From Asterochloris sp. CNOR1 (lineage: Eukaryota > Chlorophyta > Trebouxiophyceae > Trebouxiales > Trebouxiaceae): a stretch of 64,000 bases of DNA. This document shows positions 38,040-49,931 of this stretch, in pieces. The notes beneath the pieces are model-generated. The model was not told where the DNA came from and ran no database searches. It was given only the letters and a program-made list of their open reading frames with translations. Every line of letters starts with the position of its first letter. The stretch's first letter is position 1. The stretch covers positions 806,001 through 870,000 of the forward strand of contig OZ017749.1 in NCBI GenBank assembly GCA_963969365.1. Reading direction: 5' to 3'. The position numbers were made by a program, and so were the translations under genes.

Positions 38040-41000
38040 ATGCTGGAAGAGGGATTGGCCAGCTCCCACCTGACAGGGAGACCAGCAGCCGGCATGAGCA
38101 AGAACCAGAAAAAGAAACTCGCAAAGCAGCAGAGGTCAGTGCACAGTGAGCATGGATGGCCCCTTTCGGTATCCTGCATTGCTCTGGCTGAAGCTCTGCC
38201 AGACAGAGCGCCTGCGCTTCTCAGGCATGTTGGTGCCTTTGTTTGTGCAGCTGCTGCGCCAGAGGCAGGCCATGTGCGGCTTCAGCAGCTGCAGCTGCAG
38301 TCAGTCAGCATTTCCTATCAGGCTTAAGACAGGCAGAGGACTCTGAGCAGAGGGCTTTGGAGCCTTCTCAGGGACCTCCACCAGGACAGGAGGCCTGGCT
38401 GCCACCTGCAGATATGAGGAGGGCCTCACAGTCAAGCCGGCTCTTTCGATATCTGGTTCATGTAGTCTGCAACACCTGGCAGAGCAGCTTCTTGCAGAGT
38501 CTGGCTGTCACTTGCAGGCCCAGTACTGTCGACAGGGCTCCAGGGGAAGGTCAAGAATCAGGATTCGCAACAGCAGTGACGTCCAGACCAGTTGCCTGGT
38601 ACTTGCAGGGTTGAGGAGGTCCGTCGAGTCAAGAGGGCTCAGGAGAAAGCTGGAAAGAAGGCTGAGCAGCAGAAACGTCGGGAGGAGATGGATGCTAAGC
38701 TGGCAGCCATGTCAGAAGAGGAGCTGAAGGCCTTCAAGGAAGGGGTCACTCAGCGGCGCACTCAGCGCCGCGGGGACAAGCTGGGCAAGCGTCAGAAGCA
38801 GCTGCAGGTGGGCAAACAACATGGGATACGATGCTGCGGCACTCTGGCGGCGGCTGCCAAGCTGGGACTGTTGGGACAGGTGTGGACCAGCGCTGTGGGG
38901 AGGCGCCTCTCGCCAGTGTCACAAGCAGCTGCGGTGGGTACTCATGCACATGCAAAGGCCGGAGCTTAGTTTGGGCATCTTGGGATGTGGTTGAGGGGCC
39001 ACAGCCTGATAGAACTGGGACAGCAAGCAGGGCAAGCTCCTCAAGCAACAGCGGAGGTTGTGATCTGGGATGCTGACTGCTTTTCCACTGCACATGCCGT
39101 GCTGTGCCGTGCAAGCAATGCACGCAAGAAGCTGGCAGTTAGCATGCATCAGCAGCAGCATGACAGCCTGTCGTGCGGCGACTGTGGCAAGTACTAAGAT
39201 CTGGCACGCTTGCCAGTTCAGGATCAGCCCTGCTGCATGCCGACGCATTGGTTTGGGTAGATGGCAGGCTGCTCGCTTTTACCTCAGGCACAAAAGCCTC
39301 AGCAAAGCCAAAAGCAGCAGCTCTGCTGCCACAATGCAGTGGTGACGTGTTTCTCATTGGCCTAGAATGATCAAGAGGGGCCTCCAAAACTCCCACTTTC
39401 TGCTGCGACGTAACAGAACGGCAATTGCTGTAGAAGTTGCAGGCGCTGGCAGATTGTCGCTGCCTTTCCTGTGAAGGAATCAGGCGCTCCAGAGCGGTCG
39501 TGTCAGCGCTTCCATGGAACTTGTTTAATGTGCAGGCGCTCAAAAGTGGGCAGGGCATCATCCTGGACCTGGACTTCCAGGACCTGATGACTGAGCAAGA
39601 GATGCGCAGCCTGGTTGGGCAGCTGCAGTTCGCCTATGCAGCCAACTGCAAGGCGGAGGTGCCAGCCCATCTCTACTTCACTAGCTTTAATGTGAGGGCT
39701 GCTGTGAGCAGCCTGCCCCTTTGCATGAACTGTTCACTGCTCAGCGCATGCCTGCTGGGGTGAGCGAGCTTGTCTGGCAAGCCTCTGCCAGCTAGCAAAC
39801 ATCACTGCTTTTGCTCGGCTGCCAGTAAGCACGCTGCCCTGCATGGCAGGCTGAAGGGGGTTTGCTGCAGGGGGACCATTGTGTTCTGGGGCGCAGGTTG
39901 ACTGCTACGGACCAGCATAAGGCTGCAGGAATTCCCTGTGAAGTGCTTTACGTCGATGTTCTTGCCTTGCTTCAAAGTGATGGCTGTGCTGCAGGGCAAG
40001 CTGGAGACCCAGGTCCGCAAAACTTGCTCAGGCATGACCAACTGGAAAATTACAACGTCTGGGAAGCCCTACATAGAGCTGTTGAAGGACCAGAAAGAGG
40101 AGCTCGTCTATCTGACTGCGGACTCAGAGGACACGCTTATAGAGCTGGACCCCAAAAAGCTGTACATCATTGGGGGCTTGGTGGACAGAAATCGACATAG
40201 AAATGTGTGTGCCAACCGGGCCGCTGAGCAGGTGAGCTGTCTCCTCGAGCATGGCAAGCATGCGTCAGTAGAGATGACAGTGACATCCCTGATAAGCTGC
40301 AGAGCAGCTGTGACAAGGCCATGAAATGAGCTTGTGCAGGCCTGCACACATCTGCTGCTGCAAAGGGCAGTGCGTGCTTGAGGCCTGCTGAGCCGTGCCC
40401 CTGGCCAGCCTGCTGCCCGCAGCTGCATGGGGATGTCGCGATGCCACAGCCTGGTTGCACAGGCAAGCCGTCAGCCCGCGTAGCTGCTCACAGGGCGCAG
40501 GCTTGCTCATGCTCCTGAGCAGGTCCCAAAGCTGAGCAGGGAGGCCCCTGACCAGATGTTGTGCTTTTGATCAGCCACACTGTGCCAACATGCCTTTCCT
40601 TCTGCACGGTTATGTCCTCGAGAGCAGAACTTCACCTTTGCCGCGCTTCTCACAGGTGCAGGGCTGCTCTGCTTGCAGTGGCACAGCTGTGCCACCCAGC
40701 CTGCCTTCTCTATGATTAGGGGACTCAGTCCTTCATGCATATCTACATATTCCCCTTGCCTGCAGGGCATCAAGACGGCCAAGCTGCCCATCTCAGATCA
40801 CGTGAAGCTGGCAGCATCATCAGTGCTGACCACCAACCAGGTGGTGGACATCCTGCTGAAGTGGCTGGAAACAAAGAGCTGGCAGGAGGCTCTTGAAGCA
40901 ACAGTGCCCACCCGCAAACGTGCCGCAAGCGAGGCAGAGCAGGACGCAGCTGAGAAACCAAAATCCAAGCGTGTGAAGCAAACTCAGGAAAGCAGTGCTG

Positions 41001-41041
41001 AGCCTTCCCGCGATGAGACGTTTGGCTTGTTGCCTGCTTAA
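38040..41041 (+). CDS. TRM10: tRNA (guanine-9-N1)-methyltransferase, TRM10 family
   Basis: Exons 38040-38134, 38609-38807, 39536-39691, 39995-40231 and 40766-41041 give 320 residues, typical for TRM10. The enzyme methylates N1 of guanosine 9 in tRNAs with S-adenosylmethionine, using a SPOUT fold. A basic coiled N-terminus (MSKNQKKKLAKQQR, RREEMDAKLAAMSEEELKAF) precedes the SPOUT core: GIILDLDFQDLMTEQEMRSL, HLYFTSFNG, LVYLTADSEDTL, then the cofactor-knot motif KLYIIGGLVDRNRHRN and GIKTAKLPISDHVKL. The Asp in LDLDFQDLM and in VDRNRH are present. The tail is Lys/Glu-rich (KPKSKRVKQTQES). The start follows an in-frame upstream Met that I judged less likely. A decayed copy of the exon 3 acceptor and first codons lies at 39481-39505. 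Confidence 0.93.
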
Positions 41042-41646
41042 ATTGCATCAGCAGGTTATCCTTGTGTTGCCATTGACTGTTGGCCCCTCTCTCCTGCTTT
41101 GGCCCCCCTCTTCTTGACCACCTAGGTGGAATGTGCTGATCCAAATGGCAACGTGTTGCTGCCTGGATAATGATGCGCAAGCTCGAACAGCATGCAGAGC
41201 AACATCTGGGCTGCCTTGCTGGGCGAGTGCAATGTTAGCAAGATCACTAGTGGCTGTCGCATCTGACCCCTGACCTAGCCCTAGCTAGGCAGCAGCTCAG
41301 AGCATCACACATCCAATCTACCAGCCTGCACACTTAGATGATAACCAGGCCGCAAGGTGTTGTGCTGACATCGTTGATAGGAGCCAGCCTTTCTGGTCAT
41401 TGCGCAAGCAGGTGCCACTGGCGCACTGGAGGCAGCGCATCATCGCCTGTGGATGCTTAGCTCTCCATTGCAATCTGGAGCAGTGTGCAGAGCTCTCACC
41501 TGTTAGAGCTGCCATCAACACACCTTATTGCCATTGGAAGGTCCAGCTTTTACAGAATGACACACAAGGCAGGAGAAGGTTGCAGAGACCGGCGGTCAAG
41601 GTATTGTACAGGCATGCAAAGTGAGCGCGGGCCAGGGCACAGCATT
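41042..41646. other. Convergent intergenic region
   Basis: About 605 bp between the stop codons of TRM10 and the TPR/J-like gene. I see no additional gene. A short open segment at about 41461-41520 on the minus strand, after a CAG, has no supporting homology. Confidence 0.5.
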
Positions 41647-44600
41647 TCACTCTGCTGCTGGATCCAGCTTGCAGAAGCCGTACTTCCGGTTGAGAGCCAC
41701 TTGAATCTGCTCACAAAGGTAATACCTGCAGTCAGGAAGCAGCCTCAATCAGCGACAATTTGAGCCCAGGAATATGACACAGGACCTGCAGCCCTGTGCG
41801 CTGCAGCTTGCTCAGAGCTCCAGGCAGCCCCGCTCACATCCCCATGACACCAGATGCTTGCGAGATTTGAACAGAGTCCCAGCATATCGTTACACAAAGC
41901 GCTCTGTGCCTTTGCATGATGTCTTGCCAAGGGCATCATGTCAATGTGTGTCAGCCTGCCGCCTCCCAGTGAGCAGCATCTAGGAGCCCAGCCCGCCTTG
42001 TCTTGCTTGTCTGCTTTTCATGTGAAGCCTCTGCAACCTTATCACTCATGGTGTCCCGTCTTTGGGCTAAGCAGTGTAGCATCGGCTCTCAGGCATCTAA
42101 ATGACAAGATGGCATAGCAGCTTACCAATCCAAGCCAAAATGACAAGATGGCAAAGCAGCTTACCACTCCATGCCATAGATCTCCTTGTCCTGCTTGTCA
42201 GCTGCATAGTGTAGGATGGCCTTCTTCAGGGACGCCTTCATCTTATCGCCGCTGGAGGTGTCAGGCTGCATATGGTTTGGGTTCTTGGGCGGGTGTTCCC
42301 TGCAGTGAAGATTGCCATTACACATCGATGCCTGCCCAGCTAATGCCAGGCTGCATATGGTTTATGGTTATGTTTGAAGATGGAAAAACAGGGTCCATGT
42401 TGGTGCATGCAGACCATCGAGTTGTATGAGCAGCACACGGCCAGGGCAGCCTCTCAGCAGACAGTGCCTGGGGCAATCTTGCACTCAGCCCTTGGCCTGA
42501 CTGCCACATGCAGACTGAATCACAAAAGAAGTCACAGGGGACCAACCGCTCAGCATACATCCAGCTGCAGGGAAGCCAAACATGCAGCACTGTGGCTGCC
42601 AGACCCAGTGGTGGTCCTTCTGGGGCTCATCGTCGTCTGTGACACAGCCCATATCAGGGCATCCATGTTGCACATGCCCCATGACCCCCACTTGGGCTGC
42701 AGAGCCCCTTGCGTAAACCCTAGGTGTGTTGCATCGCTTCGCTGAAAGCGCACCTGTAGATGGACTTGATCAGCGACAACCAGCATTTGTCTCCTGCCTT
42801 GTTGAGGGTCCCCAGCTGGGCCCCAGCAGCCCTTCAAGCATTCTTGTGACCTAGGCAGCAGCTCTGTAGGCCTGGCCACAACCAGATATCAGCCTGAGCA
42901 GCTCCAAGCCCCCACACATCACTCTCACTTGTAGATGTGCTTCACCAGCTCCACCCAGCCTCGGTCTGCTGCCTTGTTGAGGGCCTCCAGCTCTGGTGCC
43001 AGCTTCTCCAGGATGGGCCCACGTTCATGCATCTTCTCCCGCTCATCAGCACTGACTGCCTCCTCCTGGTACCGCCGCAGGGCTGACATTGTCTCCTGAA
43101 GCAGGGCAGTCACTGCTGTTTGACCATGGCAGAAGAATGCACTTGTCCAGTGACGTTTTACCACTGTTCTGGCCGTTGGCCGCTGCAGGGCTGCTTTGAT
43201 TTCTTGCAGCAAGGCAGGCACTGCCTTTGCGCAAGGCCCCAACAAGAAGGTGCCACTGCACACGTTCCATGCATGATGCCTTGCCAGGCGTAGGCCCCTG
43301 CAATGGTTTCTTGCAGCAGGACAGGCTCCAAAAGTGAGCAATTTGTCATGGCTTGGCCAGCAGCAGTTGGGAGTGCGGCAGCCCAGGTCGTATGCTGCAG
43401 CAATTCCTGCAGCAGGGGAGGGTGTGCTTGTCATCTGTTGGTGCAGCCAAGAGCGCATCATGTTCTTCTGCAGCCAGGCGATGCAACTGAGCAGGTGCTA
43501 GAACACTAGTCCCCACAGCTCTGCAAAGGTGTTTTGCATTGGGGAGGGATGGTGTGTGTAGCATGTGCTGCAGAAGGGGCCCTGCCGCAGTTTGGAAGTG
43601 GCCAGCCAACATGTGCCTGTCGAGTGGCATGGGCCCCCAGGGCAGGCCAAGAGCATCACAGAATGCAGGCAGCAAGCCTTAGGCCCTTAGGCTGGAGCAG
43701 TGAGGGCAGGACATGTGAGCTGCATGTCCCCATAAGCAAAGTGAAAGAGGCATCAGCAGCATAGCAAAGCATGACTGCGTCCCTTCTCGATATCTTCCCC
43801 AGACTATGTGAGGCTCGAGCAAAAGGCCATGCTCCGCAACAGGTCTAGGGTGTGACTGTTGCTGAATCTCTGGCATAGCTCCAGACCCGAGAGCATGAAG
43901 CTGCACTCGGCAGGCTGCTACTCTACAGTGCACCCATAAGCCCAACAGCAGCTCTGACAGGGGCATGTGTGTTTACGCACCATCCAGAAAGGTTCTGTGA
44001 CTGGGACAGGGTAGAGGGACTGAGCCAAGGTGCGCGCCTGGCTGTAGTAGTTCTGGGCCTTCTTCATCTCCTTCAGCACCTGCAGGCAAAGGGATGCGCT
44101 GAGCGAGACAAATGTCAGGCCTTTGGGTACTGGGCAAGTGCAGACACACGAAGAGGCGCCTTCAGCTATGGACACAAGGCATCGCCAGAGCTTGGGAGAC
44201 ACCGGCCAGAGAGTCAAACATGCCCTACATAGTTGGCCTGCTCCTGCAAGCTCTTGCAGGCTTGCACAGGCCCATTTTGAGGTCACGTCAATGCAGCAAG
44301 TCTCCAATTGCCTCCGACTAGCTGCGTCTGGCAGGGCTTCGTTCGCACCGGGTCCTCACCTTGTCATACACCCTGCCCAGCCGGCTCAGTGCCACAGCCT
44401 CTGTCTGCAGCAGACAGGTAGCAGTGAGCGCAGCAAGAGCATGGGGTGCAGCATTTCCAGAGTGTGCTGCGCTGGGGCTGCAGCTGAGCCCATGTGCCAG
44501 CATCATGCAATACATGGTGAGGTTGTCATAGAGTCAAGCCTGAACATGATGTCCATGCGGGTGCAGCTCGGATTGCACACCCGGGGCTGACTTTGAGGCC

Positions 44601-47600
44601 AGAGCAGCAAAACGGCAGTGCAGGGGCTGGCCTGCATGCACAGAGGCACTCAAGAAGAGCACGAGCAGCATGCTCACGTGTATGTCCTTCTCCCTGGTCA
44701 GCACGCTGGAGGCCTTGAAGTGGTCTGCACAGTCAGGGCAGCAGTAGGCACGAATCAGCACGGAACAAACTGCCAGACGCAAGCCCCCACAGCAGGGGCG
44801 CTGCTGGTCAGCGCAGCCGCTTGGCTCTGGACACTCAACAATCAATCTCATCAACCCATCCAGGCATCATGCAGCCAGATTTTAACTGTGGCCGAGTTCT
44901 GGCGTAAGCAGCAGATCATGCATCCCAGGCACTAGGTCAGGCCAGGTTGCTATCGGCGCCTTACCTACGGCCTGCCACAGTTTGTCCATCATGACGCCCG
45001 CATCGGTGCCCACGGCCTGCTCCAGCAGCTGGTCCCCAACTACTCGCGCCTGCACAGCGTGAGACAGGGGCCACGCCTTGCCAAATGTACTAAGCCATGT
45101 GCCCCGGCAGTCGTGGCCTTACTGGCTGTTCCAAAGGCGTCAGGGCACCGCTGGCAACTCAGCAGGTTTCCCCACCTGCACTGAGGCTGTACAGGATGCA
45201 GGGGACATCTTGCTTCACTTTGCACTTGCTGGACAGGCTGTCATGATGAGAGGCACGCCAGCCCTGCGACCAGCTTTATTAAGGACAGAACACCGAAACA
45301 GGTCTGTGCAACCTTTAGGCAGACAAGTCAGTGCTCTAGCCTGCTGTCAGGTGGGGTTGAGAGTCAGACTGTCTGCAATTCACCTGGATGGCCTCTGCTG
45401 AGCACAGGGCCACCCACGCAGAAGCCTCCATCTCGTCACACTTGTAGACCACACCCCACGCTTCAGCAGTGTAAGCCTGCAGGCCAGGCAGTGAACCTCG
45501 GCCAAGGCAGCTGAGCACCACATTGTGGCAGGCAAATGCAGCACTCATATGGACAAAAGTGACCTGCCTTGTCTCGTCGGCGCATTCGCAAAACACAAGC
45601 AGAGCCAGCCTGAGCTGGCACCCCGTATCAGCACAGGACTCACTTTGCTCCTGGCCTCCTTCAGGGGCTGTTCCAGGTCACGCAGGCAGCCAAGAGCTTT
45701 CACATGGTCCTCATACTCCGTCGCGGCCACTGCAAAGGGCAGGGACACCAGGTGTCTCGCTTGAGGTGATGTACTGCAATAGAGTCATCAGGCAGCCAGA
45801 AGGGACAGCCCCTTTGGTGGGCGATTTTTTGGGTGACGTGTGATGCTAGTGCCGGGCACGCGCTTCTGGGCTCAATCTAGATAGAAGGCATGGCCGCAAA
45901 GTGCGCATGCCATATTCAAGATGCGGGGTTGCAGGCCAGACAAGCACCATGGTCTTTCAAGCGTGAATGCACGCCGGCTATAAGCATGAAAGCACTGCTT
46001 GGCAGTTCATAACAAACACAATGCCTGACATACAGTGTGTGCTTGTGAGCTGTGTGAAAGTCAATGCGACACTGTTGAGGTGATGCATCAGTGACGGTGC
46101 CGCCAGGGCAGCTGTTTAGCCCACCTGCTTGCTTGAAGAGGTACTCAGCATGGCGGAAGCGCCAGGTTGCAATCGCTGACATTGCTCCAGTCTGCAAGCA
46201 TGATGTTTAGCTTGACTGATGACAGCCAATCAGGGATGTCTGCATCTACAATGACAGCATTGCCACCCAAGGTCAGGCATCCAGGAACACTGACTGACTG
46301 GGCGCCCCAGCACCAATGCAGTCAAGATGCAGTCACAAAGTGACAGCTTACTGGGGGGAAGCTCATGGACAGCCTGACAAGCCATCCCTGGGCCTTCTGC
46401 AGCCCCTGGCCCAACAGCAGCTCCTGCACACGGATCCAGTGGGAGTCCACTTTGCCCCTCATGGCCTGCAGGGGCCAGGCACTGGTCAGGCAATGGCCAG
46501 CTATCTCTGCGGTGTTCCTGCAGGGGTCTAGCTCTCCTGCCTTCAAGTGCTACATGGGCAGGTGCAGCTGTTCAGGCGGTCTCGTGTAGTTTGCCGACCA
46601 AAGCTTCACTGATAGGCTTCTCAACACACGCAGGCGCGGCCAGACATGCCTGAGGCACAACATGACCAAGGGCAGGCCCACCTTTCCTGTTGTCAGCACA
46701 GCAGCCTCAGATGACAGCCTGCCTTTGCACTCGGCATCTCAGCAACGATGCTGTCAATGTCAAACAGGCCCACCTTGCAGTAATGACAAAGCTCAGCAAA
46801 GGCAGCCTCTCTTCATCTGACTAATTTCTCACTGGAGTCTCCCTTTTTTGAGGTGCTGGCCCACCTCCATCCACTCCTCATCCTTGACATGATCCGTGTC
46901 GCCCCACAAGGCCGCCAGCTCAAAGGCGCACGCAGCTTTGCCTGCAGGCATGGGGCCCATTGCGTGGAGCTGCGCATTGCACTGGGCCCAGTAGGTCTGT
47001 TGATGTGGGCGGGAACTACGCGTGCATGTAGGAGGCCAGAAGGCATCCAAGGGACCGACTGGTAGTCGTTTCATTGATGAGGTCCACCTGGTATGCTCCC
47101 CTGACGCTGCAAGGCCACTGGGCCTCCCATCAGCAGCAGCCTGCTGTCAATTGACAGCGGGCACCCTGGTGCAGGACACACACAAGCAGCCTTGGTGGTC
47201 CAGGCAATTGCAATTCTTGCAAGAACCTGCTGCTGCCAGCCCACACCCCGCAGCTGACAGCTTCAGGTCAAGCAGCTCATGTATCAGAAGCCACGTGCTA
47301 GTTTGGCTCTCGCCAGAGGAGGCATATGTGGCACAGCCCACCATATGACCAGTGGCTTTGATTTTTGAGGACGGCAGCTCATGCATAAGGGCAGGCGGCA
47401 AGCTTGCCCGCGGCCTCCAGCGCTTCCCGCCCATTGAGCTGCATGTGACGCTGGTGCGCCAAGCCCAGGTTTTTGGCCGCCGAGGCCTTCTCGTCCAGGT
47501 TGACTGCCAGCACAATGGCCCTCTCATAGCTGCTCAGAGCCTTTTGCAGGCGGCTCTGCAGGCAGGCAGGGAGCAGGCCCGTATCAGGTGCAGTGAAGAC

Positions 47601-48117
47601 CTCAGCTGCTGAGCGCAGAGAAGAACATGCATGACATGCTTTGTCTAGCAGTTGGGTCCGGGATCCCATCTGCGGCCGCTTTGCAGGTAGTCAGTAAAGC
47701 AACAGGGTAGTGCTAAACTAGGCTAGATGGGTGTGGCAAGCCATGTGGACTGCATGTATGCGTGCACGAAGCACTTCAGGCGCTGCCAACCATGGTCCCC
47801 AGGCAGCACCTCGAAAAGATCAAGCTGCTTGAAAATGTGTCGTCTGCACTGGCAATGGTTGGCCAGGATGTGTCATCATGCAGACGCCTCTGCTGTTTAG
47901 GCAGCTCCTCGGAGCATTCCTGCCGCACAGAAGACGTTGCAGGCAGCCATCAGAGCAGCCTTCATGCTTGTAGTGAGGGACAGGCAGTGAGTGAAGCAGA
48001 TTCAGGCGGGAGAGCCAAGTTCACCTGCACAAGGGCTGGGGCAAGTCCCTCAGTCATCCTGTTGAAGGCTGCATTGCCTGCCTCGCGCATCTTCACAGAC
48101 CTGCTCTTGCGAAACAT
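41647..48117 (-). CDS. TPR-repeat protein with a C-terminal J-like domain lacking HPD
   Basis: The gene starts MFRKSRSVKMREAGNAAFNR (48117-48025), the opening of a TPR domain. Then come 47555-47408 (SSYERAIVLAVNLDEKASAA), 46941-about 46850, 46465-46352, 46191-46125, 45729-45644, 45476-45384, 45049-44965, 44724-44678, 44404-44360, 44079-43981, 43095-42929, 42299-42165 and 41725-41647. All joins from 46465 onward are phase-consistent. TPR-like helices fill the middle (VALSRLGRVYDKVLKEMKKA). The last two exons give KASLKKAILHYAADKQDKEI and WYYLCEQIQVALNRKY, the helix II, loop and helix III pattern of a J domain. Canonical H-P-D is H-Y-A-A-D here, so classical Hsp70 stimulation is unlikely. The donor at 47407 is GC. 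Exons between 48025 and 47555, and the join near 46850-46466, are unresolved. Function is unknown. Confidence 0.68.
42099..42173. repeat. Tandem copy of an exon-intron junction
   Basis: Positions 42099-42132 and 42137-42173 are about 85-90 percent identical (shared ATGACAAGATGGCAAAGCAG in plus orientation). The second contains the functional donor of the J-like exon ending at 42165. The first is an intronic copy with a mutated exon edge. Confidence 0.85.
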
Positions 48118-48413
48118 GGCCTACACGAGGCACACAATGTCAATGCCTCAGCAAGGCGAATGCTGATCTCAAGCCCTGCTGAGGCAGAAGGAGGCCAGGC
48201 CAGCTGCTGGCTGACCCAGCAGTAGGCAATGGCAGTAGGCAATGGCAGTAGGCAATGGCCGGGCATCTCACCGGCAACTTTAGAATTGGCATTTCAGTCC
48301 AGAAGCTGTACCGGAGGCCGTCCTGCAGCACACAGCTTGATGGTGTCTTGTCAGATCTTGTCTCGATGATGCCGAGAGGACAGTAAATCTTCTAGCTAGA
48401 CCTATAGGTTACC

Positions 48414-49931
48414 ATGCAGGAGCTCATGCAGACAGTGCAGCACGAATTGCCTGCCTCAGCAGCTGTAATCAACAGATTCGGGTTGTTCCAGCAGGAGCAC
48501 CCCTTGAAGGGGTGTGAAGAGCAGGTCCAGGAGCTGTGTAGATCGTGATCCGCCAGGAAGCGGGAATGCGACCTCGCTCACTGCGTCCCTGCCTGCAGGT
48601 GGGGCCGGATGGGTCCATAAGTTGCCGGTGCAACCTTTGCCAGCAGTGGGATCAGTTTGTGTCCGGAGAGCTGCCTGGAGCATCTGACTGGAAGCGATAT
48701 GAGGTGTTGACACAGGAGCTGGTGGAAGGCCTGGCACATCACATCAGGCAAGGAGTCAGAAGTCATCAGACATTCCTGCATGCTCAAAAGCTGCACCCTG
48801 CTGTGCTATCAGCTGCCTTTTCCCCACTTATTGTGCTGCAGGGTAAGATTCTGTGCAGCATGCAGCTGGTCAACCATGCAGCCAGGTACCCTTCACATCA
48901 ACAGACATTCCCTGCAGGCAGGCTTGCCAGCAGTGGGGCAGTGCTGGCACAGTCAAAGTGCTGGAGATTGGGGCTGGAGATGGCAGGCTGTCACATTACC
49001 TGCGACTTCTCCTCAGAGAGCACCAGCAGCAGCAGACCAGCATTTTCCAGCAGCATGGCAGCCATCGTGCTGGTTGCAGAGGCGCAGCAATTCCTGGTCC
49101 CCACATTGATGTCGTTGCCACAGACTCAGGAGCTCAGGAGCTGCAACAGCACTCCCCCTACAGGTGAGCTGCAGGGTGCACTCTTCTGAGGAGACTGGGC
49201 CAGGGCAGCATTTGCAAAGCAGCCTGTGCTTGGCTGTCATTGCTGCAGGTTCCTAGAAGGCCGTTGAGCCGGGCCATGAGTCCAGCAGTGTGCCTTGCAG
49301 GCATGAAGTGCTGTTGGAGGACTGCGGAGCGGCCCTGACGCGGTACCAGCCGCACATTGTCCTCTGCTGCTGGATGCCTCTAGGGGTGGACTTCACTGCA
49401 GCCATTAGGCGAACGCCCACCGTGCAGCACTACATTCTGGTCAGGCCCCGCCGGCCGCTTATGTGCAGCTTGGAACATGGGGGCTGCCAGCAGTGGGCAG
49501 AGCGAACCACATACAACAGCTGCTTCAGGGAACAAAGTATCGTGCGAGCATGTTGAGATGAGAGAGCAGAGCTCGTAAGAGCCTCTAGAACTGCACCTCA
49601 ATGCTACATCGTGCCTCCTGTACAGGTCGGCGAAGCTGGGCAGGGTATCTGTGGCCATGCCTGGTTGACCTGGGGCAATCTTGAGGCCTACACGCCACCC
49701 TTGGCACCCCACAAGGTGCGCAGCAGTCAGCCAGAAGATGACTCTCCTCCCAGGCCGCTTTGGCAGCAGGATGGCTTTGACAAACATCACCTGACAGATA
49801 TCTCAGCGCAGCAGCTCTGCCGACTGGACAAGCGCTGGTCACCTGAGAGACACTCGAGGACATATGCCTTCACAAGACATCAGAACCAGCACGGACATCA
49901 TGTCAGCCGCAAAGCATTCATGGTTGAATGA
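48414..49931 (+). CDS. SAM-dependent methyltransferase, Rossmann-fold
   Basis: Exons 48414-48524, 48599-48747, 48918-49163, 49301-49439 and 49626-49931 give 316 residues. The SAM-binding motif I is VKVLEIGAGDGRLSHYL (residues about 98-114), followed by the acidic strand HIDVVATDSG. Other parts are HIVLCCWMPLGVDFTAAIRR and the distal GICGHAWLTWGNLEAY, which resembles a set of uncharacterised plant and fungal methyltransferases with a G-x-x-W-x-T-W-G motif. A Cys-rich segment (ISCRCNLCQQW) near residue 45 might bind metal. The substrate is unknown. The second intron has a GC donor (CAG|GCAAGG at 48748). The first exon is the least certain, and its boundary rests on phase and on the CAG|GT donor. 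The stop overlaps the convergent aldo/keto reductase by 34 bp. Confidence 0.77.
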
